From: Sedimentisphaera salicampi
GTDB lineage: Bacteria > Planctomycetota > Phycisphaerae > Sedimentisphaerales > Sedimentisphaeraceae
Reading direction: 5' to 3'
DNA length: 64,000 nucleotides
Assembly: GCF_002117005.1 (NCBI RefSeq)
Contig: NZ_CP021023.1
Span: 3,128,294 to 3,192,293, forward strand
The notes under the pieces were generated by a model. That model was not told the origin of the DNA. It ran no database searches and saw only the letters and a list, made by a program, of their open reading frames with translations. A program made the position numbers and the translations under genes. Positions 47,601-54,970 of this stretch are shown piece by piece. Numbering within the stretch: position 1 is the stretch's first letter; the number at the start of each line of letters is the position of its first letter.

Positions 47601-48041
47601 TATACATCTGCCGGTCATACGATTTCTGAGGATAAATATTACGAAGTCAGTGTTTATATGAAAAGCTCGCTTCAGGAAGACACTAACGCAGAAATAATCC
47701 TCAGCGATGCAGATTCGAGCTGGGCTGAGATAACCTCCGAAACTTTCAATATTTCCCCTGCTCAGATAACAAAGCATACAATCGGATTCAGTACTGTAAA
47801 CGGTGCAAATCAGAATTCAGTTGGCAATGCTCTTGGTATTACTGTTTCCCCCGGCTGGTGGAATGCGGTAAGCGTACACGCAGTTTATGTAGAAGAGAAA
47901 GAGTTTTTCTACCAGAGAGATACCAATCAGGATGGAATTGTCAACTTCTGTGATTTTGTTGATTTCTCGCAAAGCTGGCAGCCTTCAGATATGGAAGGAA
48001 TAAAAGATTTCGCAGGCAGCTGGCTGTATAGCAGCGACTAA
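44616..48041 (+). CDS. secreted multidomain clan-A glycosidase with dockerin-like tail (1141 aa)
   Basis: Architecture: signal peptide 1-20; module M copy 1 at ~21-178 (VHMSSWWSD, AEGHQQNSS); a TIM-barrel domain ~190-460 with FVEVYNEPDW (Glu333, likely acid/base) and FLNPEIHNYIE (Glu419, nucleophile candidate), then FWGEVDPAEGRFV. A beta-sandwich and a beta-trefoil-like part with three Trp repeats (RWRF, KWQL, QWSF) run to ~680. FN3 lies at ~683-772, a jelly-roll at ~778-935 and module M copy 2 at ~937-1094 (VEMNSWWDG). It ends with a dockerin-like DTNQDGIVNFCDF segment. The fold suggests clan GH-A; GH86 (agarase/porphyranase) is my best guess, with GH30 or GH39 as alternatives. Confidence 0.75.
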   Translation: MIRIGNVLFMLAAIAVSLNAETVFIDDMLSLSGWSSNTGGIGLVNYGDGNSVHMSSWWSDSNNFTHMKRDTGVIIQDEKEYELLIGAEGHQQNSSDPALGKPISVELYSINESVEDIFQTASITPLYNWPASTASFPKYSIKFDTLGEDNQDLIGKSLGVQIWGNWWNSLSIDKVELVSSGADNQLSTKLFFDTSAQGETKKLDYWGVCQGWINESNMTSAIDNMGAENIDSVRFNFSASEPLSYSGGQPVLPAGGEMQTTIQNALAQAQRVPDADLTLVAGNKYIMDDWYIRSDGKIDPVKIVDGIIAAINYVTSNYGYSTEDFDFVEVYNEPDWEFPQGSRANMYEIMQEYRTRSQLGSIPIVGPSTLSSSNAYSWYDPNRDLIDIGATHVIGGTMQSFIDFINEVHSDDKTFLNPEIHNYIELMIAAELSDRPGEGGLFWGEVDPAEGRFVKASQGKRIAYKMHAPTWSGASAYRDLQGRVWLFLGSSERRAEKSKWEFECTNRDVFFDGEGPKREVSLNIENHAFDFIEVTWGDRSPVYFSQFVDNLSDNSRLAADFNGVHLKDDSNISDYSRWRFRPEGAFYYIDNTASLESRRDSRLSAWEGSNSLTVVSNSQENDFVKWQLTQVGGSYYLENVGKQRAGENPRLKIASGAPVLTDSSDTSMQAQWSFADTGETDSEPPSSPENLSAAVEDSIITLNWDDSDEWDFSSYSVYRSRVSSSGYVEIAADLTESEFQDSTAENSRNYYYAVTAKDVFGNESPRSAEVKAASHSPLASDDFQSNDFASGAGWNGNWQLSSSPSPVIQNCGGNYVLKLTEDASVSRAFSQRIYKPILQFDFDADSLESGEYAAAEIYDSARGAWISVWKAYYHDNGGDSIGGGNDTADNLTEVTVDLSEYAPTAQQIRFKSSVSSDEGVLFIDNVKLFSNNFGKPSGSVVYSDGMSVLSGVWNEESKSAQEAGENVGGVRVNTEGDIPFVEMNSWWDGAKYTKIYTSAGHTISEDKYYEVSVYMKSSLQEDTNAEIILSDADSSWAEITSETFNISPAQITKHTIGFSTVNGANQNSVGNALGITVSPGWWNAVSVHAVYVEEKEFFYQRDTNQDGIVNFCDFVDFSQSWQPSDMEGIKDFAGSWLYSSD

Positions 48042-48058
48042 GCTCATTGGCGGGAAAT

Positions 48059-48087
48059 GACAAAATATTTTCGCAATATGGCATTAA
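48059..48087 (+). promoter_or_regulatory. 29-base conserved element upstream of the VPEP-tail gene
   Basis: Partner of the element at 42144-42172 (21 of 29 identical, no gaps). Here ATGACA and GGCATT are again 17 bases apart. It lies about 170 bases before ATG 48257 in a 215-base gap that also contains a short GGGC/GCCC hairpin (from 48208). Rest of the gap: nothing recognised. Confidence 0.4.
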
Positions 48088-48256
48088 ATCCCCGCTCAAT
48101 CTATTTTATACTTACATTCGCTTTACGGTCTAACCAGTACATAGGATTTGCCGATTTGATCAGACGTAGAGTTATTGAAAAATGAAATTGAATATGTGTT
48201 AGAAATCGGGCGTGTTGCCCTTCTCAATTATTATTACTTTTTTAGGAGTAAAGATT

Positions 48257-48883
48257 ATGTTAAAGCACAAATTAATTAATGGGGTTCTATTTGTTTCAGT
48301 TCTTCTCTTAACATCCCAGTCTTTTGCGGCGCTGATTTTGGAAGACGACATGGATGATTGGGGCCCGTGGTATTCCAGTACAGGAGGAATAAGCAAGGTA
48401 AATTTTGGAAGCAACGACACTGCCTTCCACATGAGCAGTTGGGAGTCTGATTTCAGATATGCTCATATGTTGCGAACCACTGAAGAAACTATCCTCGCAG
48501 AAAAAGAGTATGAAGTAAGCTTCGGAATAGTAGGTCATCAGGTGGCTGAAGAAGGTTCAACCCTTGCAAAATCAACAAAACTTCAATTGTACTTTTGGGA
48601 TGAAAGCAGCAATACCTCTATTGTGCAGGAAAGCGTAGATCCTGTATATGAAGAATGGCCGCCAACCAGCGACCCGTTTCCTATGATTACAGTTTCATTC
48701 AATACATACGGCACTAATAATGCAGACGCTGTAGGAAACTACCTTGGGTTTAAGATTATGGGTAATTATGATGCCAGCCAAACTGTTGACACAGTTAAGG
48801 TTTCTGAGGTTCCAGAGCCTGCAACTCTCGCCTTGCTTGGTTCCGGCTGTGCTGTATTTATGAGAAGAAGGAAAAATGCTTAA
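48257..48883 (+). CDS. module M protein with PEP-CTERM-type sorting tail (208 aa)
   Basis: A single copy of module M between a signal peptide (ending near SQSFAALI) and a VPEP tail. The module shows ILEDDMDDW, AFHMSSWESD and FGIVGHQV, parallel to the neighbouring proteins. The C terminus EVPEPATLALLGSG, then a short hydrophobic stretch and MRRRKNA, is a PEP-CTERM/exosortase-type signal. The protein should therefore be processed and attached to, or released from, the cell surface. ATG 48257 with AGGAG eight bases upstream is used; a GTG at 48212 is rejected. It may be a carbohydrate-binding surface protein (inference). Confidence 0.8.
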   Translation: MLKHKLINGVLFVSVLLLTSQSFAALILEDDMDDWGPWYSSTGGISKVNFGSNDTAFHMSSWESDFRYAHMLRTTEETILAEKEYEVSFGIVGHQVAEEGSTLAKSTKLQLYFWDESSNTSIVQESVDPVYEEWPPTSDPFPMITVSFNTYGTNNADAVGNYLGFKIMGNYDASQTVDTVKVSEVPEPATLALLGSGCAVFMRRRKNA

Positions 48884-48908
48884 TATGTTTATTATTAAAG
48901 GGGAAAAA

Positions 48909-50540
48909 ATGAGACTCAAATTAATTTTATCGTTAGTCGCAGGGCTGCTGGTTTCGTATTCATCAGCAGAAATTGTCTTTACCGATGATATGGACAGCCT
49001 GGTTCCTTGGGAGCTGATTACAGACGGAATGGACACTACTGAAACCGGAGACGGTACGGCTATTCGCATGAGCAGCTGGTGGGCTTCCGGCGGATATTCA
49101 CAGATGGCTCAGAATACAAAGTTGACGATCCAGCCGAATGCTCAGTACAACATTATTATTGGTGCTGAGGGGCATAAAGAATCAGGGGATCCAAACGATC
49201 CCGCAAAAGCCTTTGGAGTGAATGTCTGGAGCGTGCAGGATAATCTCTGGTGGGATTATTTCATACAGCAGGATGTTGCTCCTGTGTTTAATTGGCCGGC
49301 AACTGAAGAGCCCTATGACACATACACTGTATCATTCAACAGCAGCGACCACTCAGATTTCGTAGGGCAGAAATTGGGAATTGATATCTGGACTAAATGG
49401 TGGAACAACTTCAGCGCAGACTGGATCGCAATAGAATATTCCGGCGATGCACCTCTGGTTAAAACTCAGCCTCAAGACGTTGTCGCCGAAGAAAACGAAA
49501 CTGTTCAGTTCATTGTTGAAGCCTCTTCTGCTACTGCCGCAAATTATGAATGGAAGAAATCAGCCGATGCTGAGATTGACAGCGGCGATACAGTGGTTGG
49601 AACTAATTCTAACACGCTGACAGTAACCGCAAATGCCGCTAATGAAGGCTGGTACTACTGCGTTGTTTCAAATTCCAGCAGTGAAACCGATACATCAATT
49701 CCAGCAGGGCTTTGGCTTAAGCAGGAAGTTGCCAACTGGAAATTCAACAACGACCTGACTGATTCTTCAGGCAGCTGGGATGCCCAGTTAGACGGTATCG
49801 ATTTTGTGGATTCAGGCCAGCAGGGCTTTGATTCTAATGCCATTGAAGGAGATTATTCTGTAAGCCTGCAAGGCGATTCTAATGCTTACCTTACTGTTCC
49901 GGGTTCAGAAGATTATTTCAATTCGTACGTTCAAGGTGTTACTGTTAACGCTTGGGTTAACACTTCCGACCCGAACTGGGCAGGCATTGTAGCCAAGCAG
50001 GACAGAGCCATTGCAGAGTTCGACCGCAGAGACTGGAGCGGTTGGATCTTGTCAGCATCTTCAAGCGGCTACCCAAGCTTTTCTGTACGCGGTACCGGCG
50101 GCGCAGCAAGTGTTGAGGGAGACGAAAGAACTGTTTATGACGGACAGTGGCATATGCTCACAGGTGTTTACGACAACGCAGCAGATGAAGTTAGGCTGTA
50201 TATTGATGGTGAGCTCAGTAATTCTGTTTCAGTTGAAGATATAGCGCCGGATAAGTCGAAACAGCCTGTCAATATTGGTATAGCAGATTCATACGAATTG
50301 CATAATGCAACAAATCCATATAAGGGATTGATTGACGATGTCAGCATTTACAGCTATCCGCTTACAGCGGGTGATGTTGCCCTCAAATATGTTGAGCTTG
50401 TTCCTGAGGCAAAAATATGTGTTGAAGAAATTCCTATGGATTTCACAGACGACTGCAAAGTTGGATTTGAAGATTTTGTTCACTTTGCGGCTCAATGGAT
50501 GGAGTGTAATCTCTATCCAGTTGAAAAGTGCTTTGAATAA
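48909..50540 (+). CDS. secreted module M / Ig-like / LamG protein with dockerin-like tail (543 aa)
   Basis: Order of parts: signal peptide (ending near SYSSAEIV); module M at ~22-175 (DDMDSLVPW, IRMSSWWASG, IIGAEGHKES, IDIWTKWWNN); an Ig-like domain at ~185-270 (KTQPQDVVAEENETVQF; GWYYCVVSNSS); a LamG/concanavalin-like domain at ~275-500 (WKFNNDLTDSSGSWDA; GQWHMLTGVYDNA; RLYIDGEL; YKGLIDDVSIY). The tail has DDCKVGFEDFVHFAAQW, a dockerin-like single repeat. No catalytic motif is seen, so binding or display is likely. ATG 48909 with GGGG five bases upstream is chosen over ATG 48876, which overlaps the previous gene. Confidence 0.8.
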   Translation: MRLKLILSLVAGLLVSYSSAEIVFTDDMDSLVPWELITDGMDTTETGDGTAIRMSSWWASGGYSQMAQNTKLTIQPNAQYNIIIGAEGHKESGDPNDPAKAFGVNVWSVQDNLWWDYFIQQDVAPVFNWPATEEPYDTYTVSFNSSDHSDFVGQKLGIDIWTKWWNNFSADWIAIEYSGDAPLVKTQPQDVVAEENETVQFIVEASSATAANYEWKKSADAEIDSGDTVVGTNSNTLTVTANAANEGWYYCVVSNSSSETDTSIPAGLWLKQEVANWKFNNDLTDSSGSWDAQLDGIDFVDSGQQGFDSNAIEGDYSVSLQGDSNAYLTVPGSEDYFNSYVQGVTVNAWVNTSDPNWAGIVAKQDRAIAEFDRRDWSGWILSASSSGYPSFSVRGTGGAASVEGDERTVYDGQWHMLTGVYDNAADEVRLYIDGELSNSVSVEDIAPDKSKQPVNIGIADSYELHNATNPYKGLIDDVSIYSYPLTAGDVALKYVELVPEAKICVEEIPMDFTDDCKVGFEDFVHFAAQWMECNLYPVEKCFE

Positions 50541-50564
50541 TCCATAACTGCTGACAAATAAATT

Positions 50565-50587
50565 AGGGCTCTGATATTCAGAGCCCT
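50565..50587 (+). terminator. hairpin terminator after the module M gene pair
   Basis: AGGGCTCTG (50565-50573) pairs perfectly with CAGAGCCCT (50579-50587) around a five-base loop ATATT. It lies 25 bases after the stop codon and is followed by CTTTCAT, a weak T run. It most likely ends the transcript of the surface protein genes. Confidence 0.65.
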
Positions 50588-50651
50588 CTTTCATAAAAAA
50601 TCTGTTTCTATGGATTTATTCCGCTATTGAATAGAGAGGAGAATAACAAAT

Positions 50652-51947
50652 TTGGATACACACCAGAAAACTTTAACCTCACGCCAGAGATTACTGGAAA
50701 CATTGAATCATCGCCAGCCGGACCGCGTTTGCGTTGATTTTGGCGCAGGCGGTCAAACCGGAATGGGAGCAGGGGCGGTTTACAGGCTAAGGAAAGCTGT
50801 TCTCGGTGAGGACGATAATTATCGTGTTAAAATAATAGAGCCTTATCAGATGCTCGGGGAAGTAGATGAGCCGCTCAGAAAAGCTCTCGGTATAGATGTC
50901 GCAGGCGTAGATGCCCCTAACACTTTATTTGGATTCCCGAATGAAGGATGGAAGCCTTTCGATATGCACGACGGAACGCCGACCCTTGTACCTGAAAAAT
51001 TTAATTATACCATCGATGATGACGGTGCAGTGCTGCTGTATCCGCAGGGCGATAAAAGCGTTGCTCCTTGCGCAAAAATGCCTACTCACAGCTATTTTTT
51101 TGATTCGATTATTCGCCAGGAACCGATTGACGAAAACAATCTCAATCCTGAAGATAATTGCGAAGATTTTGCCCTGCTTTCTCAAAAGGAGGTTGACTAT
51201 TATGCCTCAAAGGCCAAAAGCTTATACGATAATACAGAATATGGTGTATATATAACTCTGCCGGCAGTGGGATTCGGAGATATAGCGGTGGTTCCCGGGC
51301 CTTACCTTAAAAGGCCCAAGGGAATTCGGGACATTTCCGAATGGTATATGTCCACGGTTTTAAGGCCGGATTATGTTCAAAAGGTTTTCGAAAAGCAGTG
51401 TGAAGTTGCTTTGAAAAATATTGAGATGCTTGCTGAAGCTGTTGGTGATTATGCTCAGGTGGCCTTTGTAAGCGGCACTGATTTCGGCGCACAAAACTCG
51501 CTGTTCGTTTCTCCAAAAACATACCGAGATTTGTATAAGCCTTTTCATATAGCTGTGAACAAAAAGATCCACGAGCTTACTAACTGGAAAACTTTCATCC
51601 ATACCTGCGGTTCTGTCTTTGAACTGGTGCCGGATCTGATTGAGGCCGGCTTTGATATTTTGAATCCTGTTCAAACCTCTGCTGCAAATATGAATCCCAG
51701 AAGCCTGAAGAATGAATTCGGCAATGATATTGTCTTTTGGGGCGGCGGGATAGACACCCAAAGCATACTTCCCTTTGGTTCGCCTGATGATGTTCGTAAG
51801 GAAGTAAACGAAAAGATTGAAATATTCAATGACGGCGGCGGGTTCGTTTTTGCCAGCATTCATAACGTGCAGAGTAATGTGCCGCTGGAAAATATGCTCG
51901 CAGTTTTTGAAGCACTGAAACAAAACGGCGTGGATGTTCAAATTTAG
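50652..51947 (+). CDS. UroD-superfamily protein, second locus copy
   Basis: A 431-residue member of the UroD/methyltransferase superfamily, more distant from the first. TSRQRLLETLNHRQPDRVCVD opens it. FIHTCGSVFELVPDLIEAGF carries His317 and Cys319 (His-x-Cys). The third zinc-ligand region reads FVFASIHNVQSNVP, with His instead of Cys. The start is TTG 50652, about ten bases after GAGGAG, since no ATG exists at the N terminus. Its place between surface-binding proteins and a sulfatase argues for a role in sugar catabolism rather than heme synthesis (inference). Confidence 0.8.
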   Translation: MDTHQKTLTSRQRLLETLNHRQPDRVCVDFGAGGQTGMGAGAVYRLRKAVLGEDDNYRVKIIEPYQMLGEVDEPLRKALGIDVAGVDAPNTLFGFPNEGWKPFDMHDGTPTLVPEKFNYTIDDDGAVLLYPQGDKSVAPCAKMPTHSYFFDSIIRQEPIDENNLNPEDNCEDFALLSQKEVDYYASKAKSLYDNTEYGVYITLPAVGFGDIAVVPGPYLKRPKGIRDISEWYMSTVLRPDYVQKVFEKQCEVALKNIEMLAEAVGDYAQVAFVSGTDFGAQNSLFVSPKTYRDLYKPFHIAVNKKIHELTNWKTFIHTCGSVFELVPDLIEAGFDILNPVQTSAANMNPRSLKNEFGNDIVFWGGGIDTQSILPFGSPDDVRKEVNEKIEIFNDGGGFVFASIHNVQSNVPLENMLAVFEALKQNGVDVQI

Positions 51948-52125
51948 ACGCCTTTCATTATAAGGGCAAACAATAGCCGAGAACAGAGAATAGGCAAGGG
52001 GAAATAACAAAACCTTCCCGCCTCGCGATTCTGGTAATTTTAAAGCAAATAATTATAATCAGCTCTTAGTGAAAGCTCAGTGTTTCATCGGCTAATATTG
52101 TTTTGTTCTATTAAAAGGATACATA

Positions 52126-53547
52126 ATGGAAAGAAGAAGTTTTCTCAAAGCAGCGTGCAGTTCGTTGGCATTTTCAGCCTTTTCAGGAGCCTCTTTTGCA
52201 GCCAGTGATGCATCAAAGCAGGCTGCGAAGGATGCAATTAGCTCTAATAAGCGGCCTAACGTAATAATTTTTCTCGCAGATGATGCCGGATACGGTGATT
52301 TCGGATTTCAGGGTTCAAAAGTCCAGCAGACCCCGCACATCGATTCGATTGCCAAAACCGGCACAAGATTCTCGCAGGCTTACGTAACAGCCTCGGTATG
52401 CTGCCCCTCAAGAGCAGGGCTTCTCACGGGGCGTTATCAGCAGCGTTTCGGCCACGAATTCAACGGCCCCGATGCAAAGCCCATGCCCGGCTACACTCAG
52501 GACGACCTCGGCCTCGACCCGAACGAGAAAACCTTCGCCGACTACTTCAAATCCCTCGGCTACCGCACCTGCGTTATCGGCAAGTGGAATATGGGGCTTC
52601 GTCCGCAGTTTCAGCCGTGGAACAGGAATTTCGATGAATTTTTCGGATTCCTTGGCGGCGCCCGTTCTTACTTCCCGATCGAAGGAGAAGTAAACGAGCA
52701 CCATGTGATGATAAAGAATCAGAAGGTTTATCCCGAAGAGAAGATTACCTATACCACAGATGATTTCACCGATTATGCCGTTGATTACGTACAAAGGCAT
52801 AAAGACAGGCCGTTCTTCTTATACCTTTCCTATAACGCCGTTCACACTCCAATGCATGCTAAGGAGGAAGACTTGGAGCAGTTCAGCGATGTTGAGCCTT
52901 GGAGAAGGCGGGCAAACGCCGCTATGACAAAGGCGATGGACGACAGCATTGGGAGAGTTTCCGCCAAGCTAAAGGAGCTTGGGCTTGAGGATGATACGCT
53001 CATTATGTTCTTCAATGATAACGGCGGCACAAATAACGGTGCTTCAAACGGAAAGCTCCGCGGCATGAAGGGTTCGCAGTGGGAAGGCGGAATCCGCGTG
53101 CCTTGTATAATGAAGTGGCCGGGCGAGATAAAGGAAAATACTGTTTATGATAATCCTGTAAGCGGGTTTGATTTCCTTCCCACAGCCTATGCCGCAGCAG
53201 GGGGGAGCAAGATTCTCGGCAAGCCTTTCGACGGCGTTAATCTCCTGCCATACCTGAAAGGCAAAAAGAAATCACGCCCCCATAAAACACTCTTCTGGAA
53301 GAGGGGCAGGGGATATGCCGTTCGGGAAGGAGACTGGAAATGGGTTCATCAGGAAGATGGCACGACCGGTCTTTATAATCTCGCAGAAGACGTCTCAGAA
53401 AAGAACGACCTTTCAGAGAAGTATCCTGAAAAGTTGAAGCATCTCAAGAAGCTTTATAAGCAGTGGGAAAGTGAAATGGCTCCGCCGAAATGGAAAAGAG
53501 GCGGCGGCTGGATCGAGTATGACATTGCCGAACAGTTGAATTCGTAG
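52126..53547 (+). CDS. sulfatase, S1 family, Tat-exported
   Basis: Formylglycine-dependent sulfatase of 473 residues that removes sulfate esters from carbohydrates. The start ERRSFLKAACSS is a twin-arginine signal. RPNVIIFLADDAGYGDFG supplies the Ca2+-binding Asp pair. SVCCPSRAGLLTGR holds Cys92, converted to formylglycine, in the C-x-P-S-R form. Further active-site parts are GKWNMG, NAVHTPMHA, FFNDNGGTNNG and MKGSQWEGGIRVP. The maturase (anSME or FGE) is not in the window. AAGGA precedes ATG 52126. It points to a sulfated substrate for the whole locus. Confidence 0.94.
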   Translation: MERRSFLKAACSSLAFSAFSGASFAASDASKQAAKDAISSNKRPNVIIFLADDAGYGDFGFQGSKVQQTPHIDSIAKTGTRFSQAYVTASVCCPSRAGLLTGRYQQRFGHEFNGPDAKPMPGYTQDDLGLDPNEKTFADYFKSLGYRTCVIGKWNMGLRPQFQPWNRNFDEFFGFLGGARSYFPIEGEVNEHHVMIKNQKVYPEEKITYTTDDFTDYAVDYVQRHKDRPFFLYLSYNAVHTPMHAKEEDLEQFSDVEPWRRRANAAMTKAMDDSIGRVSAKLKELGLEDDTLIMFFNDNGGTNNGASNGKLRGMKGSQWEGGIRVPCIMKWPGEIKENTVYDNPVSGFDFLPTAYAAAGGSKILGKPFDGVNLLPYLKGKKKSRPHKTLFWKRGRGYAVREGDWKWVHQEDGTTGLYNLAEDVSEKNDLSEKYPEKLKHLKKLYKQWESEMAPPKWKRGGGWIEYDIAEQLNS

Positions 53548-53585
53548 ATTTGTTTCGCAGCTAAAACCCAAGTCCAACGTGCCCA

Positions 53586-53613
53586 TAGGGGTGAACATAT
53601 TTATTCGCCCCTA
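53586..53613. repeat. REP-like palindrome / bidirectional terminator
   Basis: TAGGGGTGAA (53586-53595) pairs with TTCGCCCCTA (53604-53613) with one G-T wobble around the loop CATATTTA; GCC and GGC just outside extend it. It sits between two convergent genes. Its GGGGCGAA/TTCGCCCC core resembles dispersed palindromic repeats of other genomes, but only one copy was noticed here. Confidence 0.5.
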
Positions 53614-53680
53614 CGGCTTTGTGCGTCAACAAAACTTTATACAAATATATCCTTTGTGGGCTCAGTGTTGAACTCTGAAA

Positions 53681-54766
53681 CTATTCTTTCCTTACAGGCA
53701 CGGCAATATTCGCGCTTCTGCCCTGATATAATACTGAAAAATATGCCGTCTCCGGATTGCCTTGCGAATCGGTGAGTATAAAAGGCCTTTCCATACGTCT
53801 TGGTTTCCAGATTTTTCCGTTGTCGAGTTGTATATGCTTTTCAGTGAAAACGGGTTCTGAATTTGGCTCCCAGTTTTTCCTGTCTGAAGACTTGAAACAC
53901 CGAAGATCATTGCCCCCTAGAACATGGCATACCATAAAGTATTCCTTCAAGCCTTTGTCATACCAAATGCAGGCATCTTCTGTTTGCCGTTGATCAAATA
54001 CTGGCTCCTGATCAAACTTAAACGGACCTTCCGGTTTATCCGATTCGCCGATAAGCTGTATTCTAAACCACCCCTCTCTTCGTGCGCTGTCGCCTTTCAT
54101 AATCATCATATAAGTTCCGTTTTGATAGATAACGGCAGGATTAACTGCTATATTTTTGAAATTCCCGTGCGGTACAACCACAGGGGAATCGTTCCGGCGG
54201 AACGGCCCTTCCGGCCTGTCTGCTATTGCAACTCCTATCCGCTGGGTGTTCCTTACAGTCTTGCCGTTCTCTCTAAGCCAGCTAAGGCTTAGCTTCTCAG
54301 ACTCTTCAGCATTGGTTTTAATCTCTGAGAGGTCGTTGGCGATATAGTATAAGCAGATCTTCCCCTCTGCTTGGCATACATAGGGATTGGAGGAGTTCAC
54401 TAGATCCCAGCCCCTGCTTTTTCGGGTCTTTAACACTACGTTTTTTGTTTGGAATGGGCCTTCTGGATCCTCAGCTACTGCATGAACGATTTCACTGCTG
54501 TTGAGCCAGGCGCCGAAGCCGTTTGATTTCGGCCAGCGGTTGTAGTAGGCGTGATATTTGCCGTCTTCCCATTTCATCACGCTCAGACCCCAGACGAAAT
54601 ATTCATCATTGGCTATAATATGTTTCGATGTTTTACTCTCAAGGAAGTTTTCTTTTACTTCTGATGGTATAGGCTGGAGATTAAATTCTGCGCCTACCGC
54701 AGAAACTGCGGTTAAAAGAACGCAGCAAACGATGGTCGGCAAGCATTTTGCTGTTGATTTATGCAT
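53681..54766 (-). CDS. secreted five-bladed beta-propeller glycosidase (GH43/GH117-like)
   Basis: A 361-residue exported protein (signal peptide ending near AVSAVGAEF). Repeated blade motifs fit a beta-propeller hydrolase: FVWGLSVMKWEDGKYHAYYNRW, VAEDPEGPFQTKNVVL, NPYVCQAEGKICLYYI, VAIADRPEGPFRR, NPAVIYQNGTYMMIMKG, EDACIWYDKGLKEYFMV. Such folds occur in GH43, GH117 and GH130 enzymes. ATG 54766 is used because GAGGA lies six bases upstream; ATG 54772 has no spacer. GH117 members act on neoagaro-oligosaccharides, which would fit a red-algal galactan, but the family is not fixed from motifs alone. Confidence 0.7.
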   Translation of the reverse strand: MHKSTAKCLPTIVCCVLLTAVSAVGAEFNLQPIPSEVKENFLESKTSKHIIANDEYFVWGLSVMKWEDGKYHAYYNRWPKSNGFGAWLNSSEIVHAVAEDPEGPFQTKNVVLKTRKSRGWDLVNSSNPYVCQAEGKICLYYIANDLSEIKTNAEESEKLSLSWLRENGKTVRNTQRIGVAIADRPEGPFRRNDSPVVVPHGNFKNIAVNPAVIYQNGTYMMIMKGDSARREGWFRIQLIGESDKPEGPFKFDQEPVFDQRQTEDACIWYDKGLKEYFMVCHVLGGNDLRCFKSSDRKNWEPNSEPVFTEKHIQLDNGKIWKPRRMERPFILTDSQGNPETAYFSVLYQGRSANIAVPVRKE

Positions 54767-54907
54767 ATACATTCCTCGTTAAATAAGATTACTTTCGAAA
54801 TTCGCTTTTCATATTATATCTTAAAAAGCCTTGATTTTTTTATTTTTTTGAAAAGGTGCTGGCTTTCGCTTTTGCTGCGATAAACTAAGATTGCTGGAGG
54901 AAAAAAT

Positions 54908-54967
54908 ATGGCTCTTCCGAAAAATGCGTACCTTATTGCAAAAAGCAAAGATATGGCGCTATTATAA
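54908..54967 (+). CDS. possible 19-codon mini-ORF with perfect ribosome site
   Basis: GGAGG at 54896-54900 is followed seven bases later by ATG and an open frame reading MALPKNAYLIAKSKDMALL, then TAA. It lies in the 204-base gap between convergent-facing gene groups and ends three bases before the tatD stop. It may be a true micro-protein, or the surviving start of a decayed gene. The rest of the gap is AT-rich with no recognised feature. Confidence 0.3.
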   Translation: MALPKNAYLIAKSKDMALL

Positions 54968-54970
54968 ATC

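Noticed and set aside
54855..54880. Possible sigma-54 promoter (TGGC...TTGC) before the 19-codon ORF
   Set aside because: The GG-GC distance is one base too long, and no sigma-54 activator is nearby.
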